In this document: positions 16,038 through 24,711 of the stretch, in pieces
Layout of the letters: every line of letters begins with the position of its first letter
Numbering within the stretch: the stretch's first letter is position 1
DNA from: Oscillospiraceae bacterium
Lineage (GTDB): Bacteria; Bacillota; Clostridia; Oscillospirales; CAG-272
Assembly (NCBI GenBank): GCA_015064685.1
Contig: SVRT01000010.1
Coordinates: 1-64,000, forward strand
DNA length: 64,000 nt
Direction of reading: 5' to 3'
Made by a program: the position numbers and the translations under genes
Notes under the pieces: model-generated
The model's database searches: none
The model's input: only the letters and a program-made list of their open reading frames with translations
Told to the model about the DNA's origin: nothing

Positions 16038-16117
16038 GAAAAGCACCTCTCTTTCATCAAGTCTCGCTATGATGGCGGCGTTTTTAGGCGCACTTAAAAG
16101 AGCCATTTTTATGCGGC
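16038..16117 (-). promoter_or_regulatory. rplU leader (L21-leader type)
   Basis: About 80 nt of untranslated leader separate the promoter from the rplU GTG. Firmicutes rplU operons usually carry an autoregulatory L21 leader here. Paired GGCG/CGCC and GCGC segments are present, but I have not matched the full consensus. Confidence 0.5.
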
Positions 16118-16122
16118 ATATT

Positions 16123-16151
16123 ATTATAACACTCAAAATCATATTTGTCAA
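16123..16151 (-). promoter_or_regulatory. rplU-prp-rpmA promoter
   Basis: Perfect TTGACA (16146-16151), 17 bp, TATAAT (16123-16128) on the minus strand. Confidence 0.88.
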
Positions 16152-16197
16152 GAGTTTTTTAAAACATTTTTAGCATTTTTTCGTTTTTTCTTTCCAC

Positions 16198-16226
16198 TTG
16201 ACAAAAGCGGAGATTTCCCTTATAAT
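16198..16226 (+). promoter_or_regulatory. Promoter of the ROK-type regulator
   Basis: Perfect TTGACA (16198-16203), 17 bp, TATAAT (16221-16226). The predicted transcript start (~16233) leaves only ~28 nt to the chosen ATG at 16262. Confidence 0.85.
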
Positions 16227-16261
16227 CATTTATATTACTAATGAAATATCACGGTGAAAGA

Positions 16262-17287
16262 ATGACAAAACACAAAAGAATAAAACTGAATATGCGCCCG
16301 TCACTCGTCGATGACCTTATCCATGCATACCTCTCGGGCAATGCTCCGACAAGAGCTTCCGTCAGCGAAAGATGTGGCGTAAGCCGTGCAAGTGCCGGCA
16401 AGGTAGCAAAAGCCCTGGTCGAGAGCAAAATAATGTGCGAGAAAACCTTCTCAATGAACGGAGATGCCCCGTCCGCACATCTGTTTGTTGACGATGACGT
16501 AAACGTAATGATCATCGATCTCTCTACTCCGCGCTTTTCACTGACTCTCTTTGATCCCAACGCACAGGTGAAATTTCAAGCAACGTACAGTTACGACACC
16601 TCTGTGCTATTTGATGATAATCTGAATATCTTCCTATCACGTTGCGGGCTTAAAGCCAAGCAATCCGAGCACCCATACTCGGCAATCGCAGTAATTTATG
16701 CCGATGACATAAGACACACGTATCTTGAAAACGCTGAAGCAAAATCTATCCTTCCTTCTATACATAATGAGGAAAAGATAGACCGACTTGTCTTCTCCGT
16801 CTTCCACAAACACGTCACCAAGCATCTTACAGTCTCAATGGCAATATGTGAATCACTTAAATTCAACGCTTCTTCCTCGATTTTGGATAAAGCCGGCGTG
16901 TCGTATATCTTCCTCGGTAGCCGTCTTTTCTCATTTCACGTATATCAAAACGGATCGATAACGGTCTGCTCGCCGCAAAATATTCTCTCAGATAACGAAA
17001 AAGAGCTGATAATTAAAAGCCGTTCCATATCAAAGGATGAGCTTGATACGCTTTTTATTCGCCTTGCGATATTTATGGACTCCGCCTTTTGTCCAGCCGT
17101 TATGCTACTCGAGTCAGATAATCTTCTACCAGATGATGACACCGCCCAAAAGCTCTACCGCGCTTTTGCACTCAAAGGTATCACGCCACCGATCATTCAA
17201 TATAAAAGCAGCGACAAGCCTCTGTATATTCTCGGCGCTATAAAAAGCTCGCTATTCGCCATTGCCAAAAAATACATAATTACATAA
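16262..17287 (+). CDS. ROK-family-like transcriptional regulator
   Basis: DNA-binding regulator of ROK-like architecture, 341 aa. The N-terminal winged helix-turn-helix (~8-60, with ASVSERCGVSRASAGKVAKALVE) precedes a sugar-kinase-like domain beginning with a degenerate phosphate motif, IIDLSTPRFSLTLFD. The zinc-cysteine cluster and ExGH sugar-binding motif of true ROK kinases are not apparent, so it is probably a non-enzymatic repressor or sensor. The ATG at 16262 is chosen because GGTGAAAG precedes it; the upstream ATG at 16241 would have almost no leader. No sugar transport or catabolic genes are nearby, so the target is unknown. Confidence 0.75.
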   Translation: MTKHKRIKLNMRPSLVDDLIHAYLSGNAPTRASVSERCGVSRASAGKVAKALVESKIMCEKTFSMNGDAPSAHLFVDDDVNVMIIDLSTPRFSLTLFDPNAQVKFQATYSYDTSVLFDDNLNIFLSRCGLKAKQSEHPYSAIAVIYADDIRHTYLENAEAKSILPSIHNEEKIDRLVFSVFHKHVTKHLTVSMAICESLKFNASSSILDKAGVSYIFLGSRLFSFHVYQNGSITVCSPQNILSDNEKELIIKSRSISKDELDTLFIRLAIFMDSAFCPAVMLLESDNLLPDDDTAQKLYRAFALKGITPPIIQYKSSDKPLYILGAIKSSLFAIAKKYIIT

Positions 17288-17328
17288 AAACATCGGAGAG
17301 CCGACATGATCGACTCTCCGATATTTTT
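17286..17328. terminator. Bidirectional terminator between ROK regulator and rplS
   Basis: ATCGGAGAG pairs with CTCTCCGAT; A5 lies on one side and T5 on the other, serving both convergent genes. Confidence 0.8.
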
Positions 17329-17342
17329 CAGATAAAGAATTA

Positions 17343-17690
17343 TTACTTTGTGAGATCTTCCTTAACCTTAGAAGCCTTACCAACTCTTCCGCGGAGGTAG
17401 TAGAGCTTAGCGCGGCGAACCTTACCCTTACGGATAACGTCGACAGCTACTACGTTGGGAGAGTGAACGGGGAAAGTCTTCTCAACGCCGCATCCGTAAG
17501 CAATTCTTCTTACGGTAAAGGTGGAGGAAATGCCACCCTCGTGCTTTGCGATAACAGTACCCTCGTACATCTGAATTCTTTCTCTTGTACCCTCTACGAT
17601 CTTGTTGTGAACACGAACGGTGTCACCGATGTTGAACTGGGGTACCTCTGTTTTGAGTTGCTCGTTTGTAAAAGCCTTAATAAGATCCAT
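17343..17690 (-). CDS. rplS: 50S ribosomal protein L19
   Basis: Located at the 30S-50S interface. The ATG at 17690 after SD AAGGAGGGC gives 115 aa starting [11 protein letters not shown], standard length; the track extension runs into the leader. [22 protein letters not shown] and [21 protein letters not shown] are family signatures. It is monocistronic here, without the rimM-trmD genes that often precede it. Confidence 0.98.
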   Translation of the reverse strand: MDLIKAFTNEQLKTEVPQFNIGDTVRVHNKIVEGTRERIQMYEGTVIAKHEGGISSTFTVRRIAYGCGVEKTFPVHSPNVVAVDVIRKGKVRRAKLYYLRGRVGKASKVKEDLTK

Positions 17691-17803
17691 TTTAAAGCCC
17701 TCCTTAATAATCCGGATGTTCATGCGAGCATAGCAGCGGACCACCCTTAAACTTATGTGTTTTCACACGCAACGATGATTATATCATATTTCTCGCTTTT
17801 TTG
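17691..17803 (-). promoter_or_regulatory. rplS promoter and leader (L19-leader type)
   Basis: On the minus strand TTGCAA, a 17-bp spacer and TATAAT are followed by a ~85-nt leader ending in AAGGAGGGC. Firmicutes rplS often has an autoregulatory leader; a GTGTGAAAACAC hairpin is visible. The leader class is inferred from position. Confidence 0.6.
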
Positions 17804-17851
17804 CAAGTGAAATCCAAAAATAAATGTGAATTATTTGTAAATTATTCTTTC

Positions 17852-19270
17852 TTATGCCTTTTTTCTTATAGATCTGAGAACGTCAAGACAACCGAGAATA
17901 ATATCTCTCCCGTTAATCACAAGACTAACAAGCAGTATAGCACAGGATGTTAAAATTCCCCAAGTCTCACTTCCCCATCCCGTCATAACGACCGAAATCG
18001 CGGTGATCAACACCGTGTTAACAATAAGCTTCATAGGATACATCTTAAACGGAATAAATCTCTGCATTGTGACCGCGCGGATCACAAACACGATAAAGTA
18101 GCTCGCATAAGTAGCAACCGACGCGCCCATCGCTCCGTACGGGGGGATTAATATCACGTTTAACGCAACATTGACTACTGCCCCGATAAGTGCCGTCCAG
18201 AATGACATTCCGGTCTTCTTCACCGTAAAATACGCGCTTCCGAGGAAGGTATCAAGCGAGGTAAACACGGTAGCGGCAGACAGTATCGGTATAAATATCC
18301 AAGCCGAAAAATAGCTTTCCGCAAACAGTATTTTAGCAAATATCTGCGCACCGACCGCTAGTATTGCTCCACCCGCAAACATCACGGCAAGGTAATACTT
18401 AAACACCTGAGAATAAAACCTGGTACACTCTTCCCTATCCTCAGACTCGGCAACCGCAGACAGCTTCCACGCATCATTGAAAATTACAACAACGTATGTC
18501 AGCAGCGTAGGTATCTTGTATGCCGCGGCATAAAGACCGTTTTCTGCGTCCGAGCAGAGATACGCGACCATATATCTATCCGATACACCGGTCACCCACC
18601 AGAAAACAGTTGACGGAACGAGTGGCAGACAGAATCTCATAAGCTCCCACATAACGCGACCGCTTGTCTTTTTGGGTTTGAACGCGCGATAAAGCTTCGC
18701 GGTAAATACCAAAAAGACCGTCGACAGAAAATCAGCAAGAACGATCGAGAGAACGTATCCGTTGATACCCATATCAAATCCAACGAGGAAAAGGATATTG
18801 AGCAAGACCGTCAGCATCGTATTTATTACTCCCTGAACGGCAAAAAGCTTCGTCCGACCAATCGCGCAGACGTACTGCGAGCATACCGAGTGGATATTCG
18901 ATGCAAGAACGTAAATAATTATCAGCCAGATATAATCCGTAAAATACTCGAACAAGCTGAGCAACGGTGACAGAACGAGAAAAATCGCACTTCCGATAAG
19001 CATAAGCACCGCGCCGTTCGTAAAGAAGGATTCCTTGTCTCCTTCCTTTGCGGCAGCGTTGCGGAATATACCCTCGCTCACACCGAGGCAAGCGATCGGG
19101 ATCAGAAGATTACATAGGTTTGTAATCAGATCCGAAGTACTGTACTCCGCACTTGAAAGATAGGAGGTATAGAACGGAAGCATAAAGATGACGATAAGCT
19201 TTGAAACGAACTTACCGACAGTAAATATCAGAGTATTCGATGCAAGACGCATCCATTTATTCTGTTTCAT
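17852..19270 (-). CDS. Oligosaccharide flippase family membrane protein (Wzx/MATE-like)
   Basis: A 472-aa polytopic protein with about 12-14 hydrophobic helices, of the MOP superfamily that flips lipid-linked sugars across the membrane. The N-terminus (ASNTLIFTVGKFVSKLIVIF, LPFYTSYLSSAEYS, ACLGVSEGIFRNAA) matches polysaccharide-export flippases. No glycosyltransferases or polymerase are nearby, so the cargo (teichoic acid, capsule or other glycan) is unknown. SD GGGAGG is 5 nt before the ATG. It is the first of two MOP-type flippases in the window; the other is SpoVB-like. Confidence 0.85.
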   Translation of the reverse strand: MKQNKWMRLASNTLIFTVGKFVSKLIVIFMLPFYTSYLSSAEYSTSDLITNLCNLLIPIACLGVSEGIFRNAAAKEGDKESFFTNGAVLMLIGSAIFLVLSPLLSLFEYFTDYIWLIIIYVLASNIHSVCSQYVCAIGRTKLFAVQGVINTMLTVLLNILFLVGFDMGINGYVLSIVLADFLSTVFLVFTAKLYRAFKPKKTSGRVMWELMRFCLPLVPSTVFWWVTGVSDRYMVAYLCSDAENGLYAAAYKIPTLLTYVVVIFNDAWKLSAVAESEDREECTRFYSQVFKYYLAVMFAGGAILAVGAQIFAKILFAESYFSAWIFIPILSAATVFTSLDTFLGSAYFTVKKTGMSFWTALIGAVVNVALNVILIPPYGAMGASVATYASYFIVFVIRAVTMQRFIPFKMYPMKLIVNTVLITAISVVMTGWGSETWGILTSCAILLVSLVINGRDIILGCLDVLRSIRKKA

Positions 19271-19312
19271 TTTACCTCCCGTATTAATTTGGTCATCTTT
19301 ATAGATAAGGCA

Positions 19313-19433
19313 TCAGCCTGTCGAGATTTTTTGAAGACAAGGCGCACCGGAAAAGGCAAAGCGAAGGCGTAGTTATCTACGTCAAGCTGCCTTTGAGGAG
19401 CAACACAGTATTCAGGAAATATCGGCAGGCTGA
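19313..19433. repeat. Structured dispersed repeat, copy B
   Basis: A 121-nt element in the same orientation as copy A (14865-14979). The outer stem TCAGCCTG/CAGGCTGA and the next stem (CGA, ATTTTTTGAA with TTCAGGAAAT, TCG) share no sequence with copy A yet pair fully. The conserved strands GACAAGGCGCACCGGA and GAGGAGCAACACAGTA, AGC/GCT and GGCGTAG/CTACGTC are kept. AAAGGC/GCCTTT replaces GGAAAC/GTTTCC. It fills most of the gap between yebC and the flippase gene. Confidence 0.88.
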
Positions 19434-19439
19434 CTAACT

Positions 19440-20171
19440 TTAGTCGCAATTATCGCAGTTGTGATATACTTCCATTACGTCGTCATCTTCCTCGAGCTTC
19501 TCGATGAGAAGATTCATAAACTTAAGGTCGTCCTCATTGTCAATATTAACGGTAGTGGAAGGAACCTTTGTCTTTTCAGCGTTCTCAAGCGTGTATCCCG
19601 CTTCCTTGAGCGCATCCGCGATAGCATAAACGTCGTCCGGAACGGTGTAGATCTCGAAAACTCCATCCTCACCGGAGAAATCCTCGGCGCCTGCCTCGAG
19701 AGCAGTCTCCATAAGCTTGTCCTCGTCGATCTCGCCGTCCTCGTCCATGATGACGATAACGCCCTTCTCCTCGAACATAAAGCTTACACAACCTGTCTGA
19801 CCCATATTACCGTGATACTTTGAGAAGTAGGAACGGATATTGCCCGCAGTTCTGTTTCTGTTATCGGTGGTAGCCTCAACGATGACTGCAACGCCGGAGG
19901 GACCGTAGCCCTCGTAAACTACCTCCTCGTAGGACTCACCCGTACCGCCGAGAGCCTTTTTGATCGTTCTCTCGATGTTATCGTTAGGCACGTTGTTTGC
20001 CTTTGCCTTCTGAATAAGGTCACGGAGCTTGGAGTTGGACGCGGGATCTCCGCCGCCCTCCTTTACCGCAATAGTGATCTCCTTGCCGATCTTTGTAAAG
20101 ACCTTTGCTCTCGCGGAGTCGGTCTTTTCCTTTTTGTGCTTGATGTTAGCCCATTTGCTATGTCCTGACAT
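19440..20171 (-). CDS. yebC: YebC/PmpR family protein
   Basis: Conserved cytoplasmic protein, formerly listed as a transcription regulator and more recently linked to translation of proline-rich stretches. The 243-aa sequence has the canonical N-terminus MSGHSKWANIKHKKEKTDSARAKVFTKIGKEI, then GYGPSGVAVIVEATTDNRNRTA and GQTGCVSFMF. It follows argS by 39 nt and ends a long minus-strand run. The C-terminal acidic/Cys tail (YHNCDNCD) is not part of the core. Proline-repeat proteins in this window are possible beneficiaries; that is speculation. Confidence 0.95.
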   Translation of the reverse strand: MSGHSKWANIKHKKEKTDSARAKVFTKIGKEITIAVKEGGGDPASNSKLRDLIQKAKANNVPNDNIERTIKKALGGTGESYEEVVYEGYGPSGVAVIVEATTDNRNRTAGNIRSYFSKYHGNMGQTGCVSFMFEEKGVIVIMDEDGEIDEDKLMETALEAGAEDFSGEDGVFEIYTVPDDVYAIADALKEAGYTLENAEKTKVPSTTVNIDNEDDLKFMNLLIEKLEEDDDVMEVYHNCDNCD

Positions 20172-20210
20172 GTCTTTATATTCCTTTCAATTATTAACTT
20201 TCAAAATGAA

Positions 20211-21941
20211 TTATATACGCTCGGTCTTTTTAAGACAAATGAGCGAGAACGCGCTTCCAAGCACGTATCTTGTAGCCTCGGTGAGCAGAATTCTTGTTCC
20301 GCGCACGTCGTTGTCCTCCGCGTTGAGGATCGAACACTCGTGGTAGAATTTATTGAACGCAACCGCGACGTCGAGAATATAACGTGCGATTACAGAAGGC
20401 TCATAATCCTTGATTGCCGTTCTTACTCTCTCCTCATACTGAGCGAGAGTCTTGAGGAGTGTCGCCTCCTCGTCACAGCTGATCACGATCTTACCTCCGC
20501 AGTGTGTTGCCTTTTCAAGCACCGAGCAGGTACGCGCGTACGTGTACTGAACGTAAGGCCCCGTATTACCGTCAAAGGAAAGCGCATCCTCAAGGTTGAA
20601 GTTGATATCCTTTATACGGTTATTCGTGAGGTAGTAGAATACTATCGCACCGACACCAACCGCCTCTGCGACCTCCTCGTTGCCTGCGAGGTCCGGATTC
20701 TTCTCTGCCATAATTCCCTTTACCTTCTCGATAGCCTGCGCGAAAAGATCCTTGAGTAATACGACGTTACCGGTTCTCGTCGCAAGCTTTGCACCGTTGA
20801 GGGAGACAGTACCGTAAGGAATATGAACGAGCTGATCATACCAATCGTAGCCCATAAGCTCAACGACCTTGAACCACTGCTTGAAGTGGAGTATCTGCTG
20901 AGTACTGGTTACGTATATTGCCTTATCAAAGCCGTAATGCTCTTTTCTGTAGACCGCCGCAGCAATGTCACGCGTAGGATAAAGGGTCGAACCGTCGCGC
21001 TTGAGAATGAGGCAAGGAGGCATTCCGTACTCCTCGAGATCAACGATAGACGCACCGTCGTCGATCTTCATAAGATTCATCTCACGCAGCTTTTCGACCT
21101 GCGCGGGCATCTTATCGGTATAGAAGCTCTCACCCTTGTAGCTGTCGAACTCGATACCGAGCTGCTTGTAGGTCTTCTGATATTCCTCAAGGCTTATCTC
21201 GACGAACCACTTCCAGAGCGCGATGTTTTCCTCGTCACCGATCTCCATCTTGTGGAACTCTTCTCTTGCCTGATCTGCAAGATCCTCTCTTGCGGGGATT
21301 CCGTTCTCCTCGTCACCCTTAATGGTGTTGTTGATACGAACGTAAAGCTCAACGAGCTTGTCGATTCCGCCCTCCTCGATCTGCTTTTTGTCTCCCCAGA
21401 GCTTGTAGGCAACGATAAGCTTACCAAACTGAGTTCCCCAGTCACCAAGGTAGTTGATACCTACACACTTGTAACCTGCGAACTCGTGGAGCTTCTTGAG
21501 CGCGTGACCGATAACGGTCGTTCCAAGATGTCCTATATGGAAGGGCTTCGCAACGTTGGGGGAGGAATAGTCAAGAACGACCGTCTTTCCCTCACCGATG
21601 CGGGGCGCACCGTAATTTTCTTTTTTGTCAAGTATCTCGGGAAGAACGTTCTCGCCAAGGTACTCGTTTGAAATTTTTATGTTCAAATAGCCGTTTACAG
21701 CCTCCGCGTGACCGACAGCGCCTCCGCAAAGTCCCTCGGCAATAGTCGCCGCAATCTGCACGGGTGAGCGACGGAGAGTCTTTGAGAGCTTGAAGCAAGG
21801 AAACGCAAGGTCACCCATACTCGTATCAGGGGGATACTCAAGCATTGCGGCGATATCCTGCACGCTGAGCTCTGCATCGGGATTGATACCCTTTACTCCC
21901 TCGTAGATTTTTTCGGCTATTTGTAATTTGATCTTTAACAT
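20211..21941 (-). CDS. argS: Arginyl-tRNA synthetase
   Basis: Class I synthetase charging tRNA-Arg. The ATG at 21941 gives 576 aa; the longer track start has no SD. HIGH-type motif KPFHIGHLGTT follows VLDYSSPNVA. KMSKS-region counterpart is LATRTGNVVLL, a normal ArgS variant. The C-terminal anticodon-binding DALR region contains YTYARTCSVLEKA and a tail with LLTEATRYVLGSAFSLI. No T-box leader is visible in the ~90-nt gap after ybaK. Confidence 0.97.
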   Translation of the reverse strand: MLKIKLQIAEKIYEGVKGINPDAELSVQDIAAMLEYPPDTSMGDLAFPCFKLSKTLRRSPVQIAATIAEGLCGGAVGHAEAVNGYLNIKISNEYLGENVLPEILDKKENYGAPRIGEGKTVVLDYSSPNVAKPFHIGHLGTTVIGHALKKLHEFAGYKCVGINYLGDWGTQFGKLIVAYKLWGDKKQIEEGGIDKLVELYVRINNTIKGDEENGIPAREDLADQAREEFHKMEIGDEENIALWKWFVEISLEEYQKTYKQLGIEFDSYKGESFYTDKMPAQVEKLREMNLMKIDDGASIVDLEEYGMPPCLILKRDGSTLYPTRDIAAAVYRKEHYGFDKAIYVTSTQQILHFKQWFKVVELMGYDWYDQLVHIPYGTVSLNGAKLATRTGNVVLLKDLFAQAIEKVKGIMAEKNPDLAGNEEVAEAVGVGAIVFYYLTNNRIKDINFNLEDALSFDGNTGPYVQYTYARTCSVLEKATHCGGKIVISCDEEATLLKTLAQYEERVRTAIKDYEPSVIARYILDVAVAFNKFYHECSILNAEDNDVRGTRILLTEATRYVLGSAFSLICLKKTERI

Positions 21942-22031
21942 TTTTACATTAACCTCTCTATTTTTAAGCAACTTATATATTTTATCACACAAAGGATAAA
22001 ATTTCAATACGTATAGTGTATTTTTCCTAAA

Positions 22032-22535
22032 TTAATTTTGTTTTGACGGCTCGACAGCTATGTCACAAAGCACAGCCTGAGTATATTTGAGTATTTCATC
22101 CGAACACACGAGAAGCTGCGCGCCGCGCATTCCCGCACTGACAGTCAATCTTTCAAGAGATGCCGCAGAAGAATCAAAGAAGGTCGGAAATTTCTTCTTC
22201 ATTCCCACGGGTGAGCAGCCGCCGCGAATATATCCCGTCACGCCGAGCAGGTCTTTGACGTGCAAAGGCTCGATGCTCTTGTTACCCGACGCGCGCGCCG
22301 CCGCCTTGAAATCTATCTCCTTGTCGCAGGGCAGACAGAATACACAGTACCCCGTCTTGTCTCCCTTTGTAACTATGGTCTTAAAAACCATACCGTAAGG
22401 CAGACCTATCTGATCGGCAATATGAGTACCGCTCAGATCGTTCTCGTCCACCTCGTATTCCTTTATCTCATAAGGGATCTTCGCTATGTCGAGCATTCGC
22501 ATAGCATTTGTTTTTACAATCTTTTTCTGTGCCAT
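22032..22535 (-). CDS. ybaK: YbaK/EbsC-type aminoacyl-tRNA deacylase
   Basis: Hydrolyses mischarged Cys-tRNA(Pro) in trans to limit mistranslation. The 167-aa protein has the family pattern HIADQIGLPYGMVFKTIVTK, FCLPCDKEIDFKAAAR and VTGYIRGGCSPVGMKK. Its start overlaps the recN stop by one base, so translation is probably coupled. Between recN and argS. Confidence 0.94.
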   Translation of the reverse strand: MAQKKIVKTNAMRMLDIAKIPYEIKEYEVDENDLSGTHIADQIGLPYGMVFKTIVTKGDKTGYCVFCLPCDKEIDFKAAARASGNKSIEPLHVKDLLGVTGYIRGGCSPVGMKKKFPTFFDSSAASLERLTVSAGMRGAQLLVCSDEILKYTQAVLCDIAVEPSKQN

Positions 22536-24208
22536 TATTCCGATTTATTATCAAGCATATCCCTCGCCGCCTGTCTCTGCGCCTCGGTTATGCTGATACC
22601 TCCAAGTATCCTTGCCGCCTCCTCAACGCGCTCACCGTATGAAAGAAGTCTTATGCTCGTCTGCGCTCTTCCCTCCACCTCTTTTTTGGAGATGAGGAAA
22701 TGACTGTCCGCAAGAGTCGCTATCTGTGCAGAGTGCGTAACGCAAAGCACCTGCGAGTCAGCCGCTATCGAGTGTAATTTGATACCGATCTTACGCGAAG
22801 TCTTACCCGAGATTCCCGTGTCGATCTCATCGTATACCGAGCAGGAAACGCCATCCTTTTCGTTAAGCACGCTTCTTATCGCGAGCATTATTCTCGCCAT
22901 CTCACCGCCCGAAGCGATGTCGCTCATTGGCATCATAGGCTCACCCGGATTTGTCGCAACGAGAAACTCGATCTTATCGCATCCGTAGGACGTGAGAGTA
23001 TCACTCTGCTTTACGTCAATTAAGAACTTAACCTTCGGCATATCGAGATAAGCCAGAACGTCCATAATTCCCTTCGAAGCCTTCTCTGCCGCAATACGTC
23101 TCTTGTGTGAAAGCTCCAGCGCAGCCGCCATAGCATCTTTTTCAAGCCTTGCGATCTCTATTCTGTATTTTTCTGCGTTCTCATCTGCAGATTCTATGGC
23201 ATCAAGCTCTGCCGCTGCCTTGTCTCTGAACGCAAGTATAGCCTCAATGTCTCTGCCGTAGCGTCTCTTGAGCGAGGATATCACCTCAAGGCGCGACTCG
23301 ATCTTGTCAAGCTTGTCATCTGCGTTTTCGCTATCCATATCTGACAGTGCCTTGACCTCATCCGCAACGTCCGCAACCTCGTAACTCATATCCATAAGCT
23401 TTTCGGCAAGCTCGCCCGCCTTAGGAACTACGTCGGATATCTTACCGAGCGACTCGGACGCGCGTGAGAGCATATATGCCACGTCCCCGCCGCGCTCGCC
23501 ACCTGAAAGCACCCTTTCTGCAAAATTTATGTGCTTGTTTATCTTTTCTATGTTTTTGAGGCGAAGCTTTTCGGATTCAAGAGCCTCTTCTTCGCCCACC
23601 TTAAGCCTTTTTGAATCGATATCCTTGATCTGATACTCAAGCATATCCCTTCTTCTCGCCTTTTCCTCCTCATCGGTGTCAAGCTCTTTCAGCTTTCGGC
23701 GGGTCTCCTCAAGAGATCTGAATATCTCACGGTATCTCTCTCTTTCGCCAAAGCACTCGCCGTAGGAATCGGTCAGCTCATAATAAGAATTTTTACTGAA
23801 GAGCATCTGACTGTCATTCTGCCCGTGTATCGATATAAGAAGTCGCGCGATCTCCTTAAGCGTGGTACGCGTAACGCTTCTGCCGTTTATTCTGTTGACC
23901 GTCCTGCCGTCCAAGTTCATTTTGCAGGTAACAACTATCTCGCCGTCCTCACAGTCAATGCCCATCTCAGAAAGCTTTGATGCAACCTCATCGGAAAGCC
24001 CGTCAAATACCGCCTCGGAAAGCGCATAGTCCTCTCCCGAGCGAATAACGTCTCTTGAGACCTTTGCTCCCGTGAGCATATTTATACTGTCGATAATGAC
24101 CGATTTACCCGCACCGGTCTCACCCGTAAGCACGGTAAATCCGAGTCCAAGCTCGATATCCGCACTCTTAACTACAGCAATATTCTCAATGTGAAGGCTT
24201 CTCAGCAT
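22535..24208 (-). CDS. recN: DNA repair protein RecN
   Basis: SMC-like ATPase acting early in double-strand break repair. The 557-aa protein starts MLRSLHIENIAVV at the ATG at 24208, after SD AAGGGGGTG. It has Walker A LTGETGAGKSVIIDS, a long central coiled coil (~150-400), the ABC signature ASGGEMARIMLAIRS and Walker B VYDEIDTGISG. Part of the classic argR-recN order, downstream of argR by 30 nt. Confidence 0.97.
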   Translation of the reverse strand: MLRSLHIENIAVVKSADIELGLGFTVLTGETGAGKSVIIDSINMLTGAKVSRDVIRSGEDYALSEAVFDGLSDEVASKLSEMGIDCEDGEIVVTCKMNLDGRTVNRINGRSVTRTTLKEIARLLISIHGQNDSQMLFSKNSYYELTDSYGECFGERERYREIFRSLEETRRKLKELDTDEEEKARRRDMLEYQIKDIDSKRLKVGEEEALESEKLRLKNIEKINKHINFAERVLSGGERGGDVAYMLSRASESLGKISDVVPKAGELAEKLMDMSYEVADVADEVKALSDMDSENADDKLDKIESRLEVISSLKRRYGRDIEAILAFRDKAAAELDAIESADENAEKYRIEIARLEKDAMAAALELSHKRRIAAEKASKGIMDVLAYLDMPKVKFLIDVKQSDTLTSYGCDKIEFLVATNPGEPMMPMSDIASGGEMARIMLAIRSVLNEKDGVSCSVYDEIDTGISGKTSRKIGIKLHSIAADSQVLCVTHSAQIATLADSHFLISKKEVEGRAQTSIRLLSYGERVEEAARILGGISITEAQRQAARDMLDNKSE

Positions 24209-24238
24209 AAATACACCCCCTTCCAAGCAAAATGTGCT

Positions 24239-24697
24239 TTAAAGTGACAAAATATTCTTCAGCTTATCCGCAACCGCCGCCGCTATGTCATTATTCAAGG
24301 TAACGATGATTATCGTATCATCTCCCGCAACACATCCGACGATATCGCCGTCATGCATACGGTCAACGAAAATACCGACCGCCTGAGCCATACCGGGATT
24401 GGTCTTAATCACGATGATGTTCTGCGCGCAGGTTATGCTGATAACCGTGTCAACAATCGGATTTTTCATTACACTGACGTTACCGGTGCCAACGCTTGAC
24501 ACGTGAGATACAACGTACTTGTAAGCCCCGTCGGGTGTTGCCACCTTTACAAGGTCGAGGTCTCTTATATCTCTTGAGATCGTAGCCTGAGTGACCTTAT
24601 ATCCGTCAATTCGGAGCATCTCCATAAGATCGTCCTGCGTCTCAACCTCGTATTTTGTTATAAGCTCGAGGATTCTTTCCTGTCTTCCCTTTTTCAT
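24239..24697 (-). CDS. argR: Arginine repressor
   Basis: Hexameric, arginine-dependent regulator of arginine metabolism. The 152-aa protein has an N-terminal winged HTH (YEVETQDDLMEMLRIDGYKVTQATISRDIRDL) and a C-terminal oligomerisation/arginine-binding domain with GCVAGDDTIIIV. The nadK-argR-recN order is the standard Firmicutes arrangement. No arginine biosynthesis genes are in the window. Confidence 0.97.
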   Translation of the reverse strand: MKKGRQERILELITKYEVETQDDLMEMLRIDGYKVTQATISRDIRDLDLVKVATPDGAYKYVVSHVSSVGTGNVSVMKNPIVDTVISITCAQNIIVIKTNPGMAQAVGIFVDRMHDGDIVGCVAGDDTIIIVTLNNDIAAAVADKLKNILSL

Positions 24698-24711
24698 ATC
24701 TATCTCCGTAT

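Noticed and set aside
21942-22031. T-box leader before argS
   Set aside because: Short gap after ybaK, with no T-box sequence or terminator.
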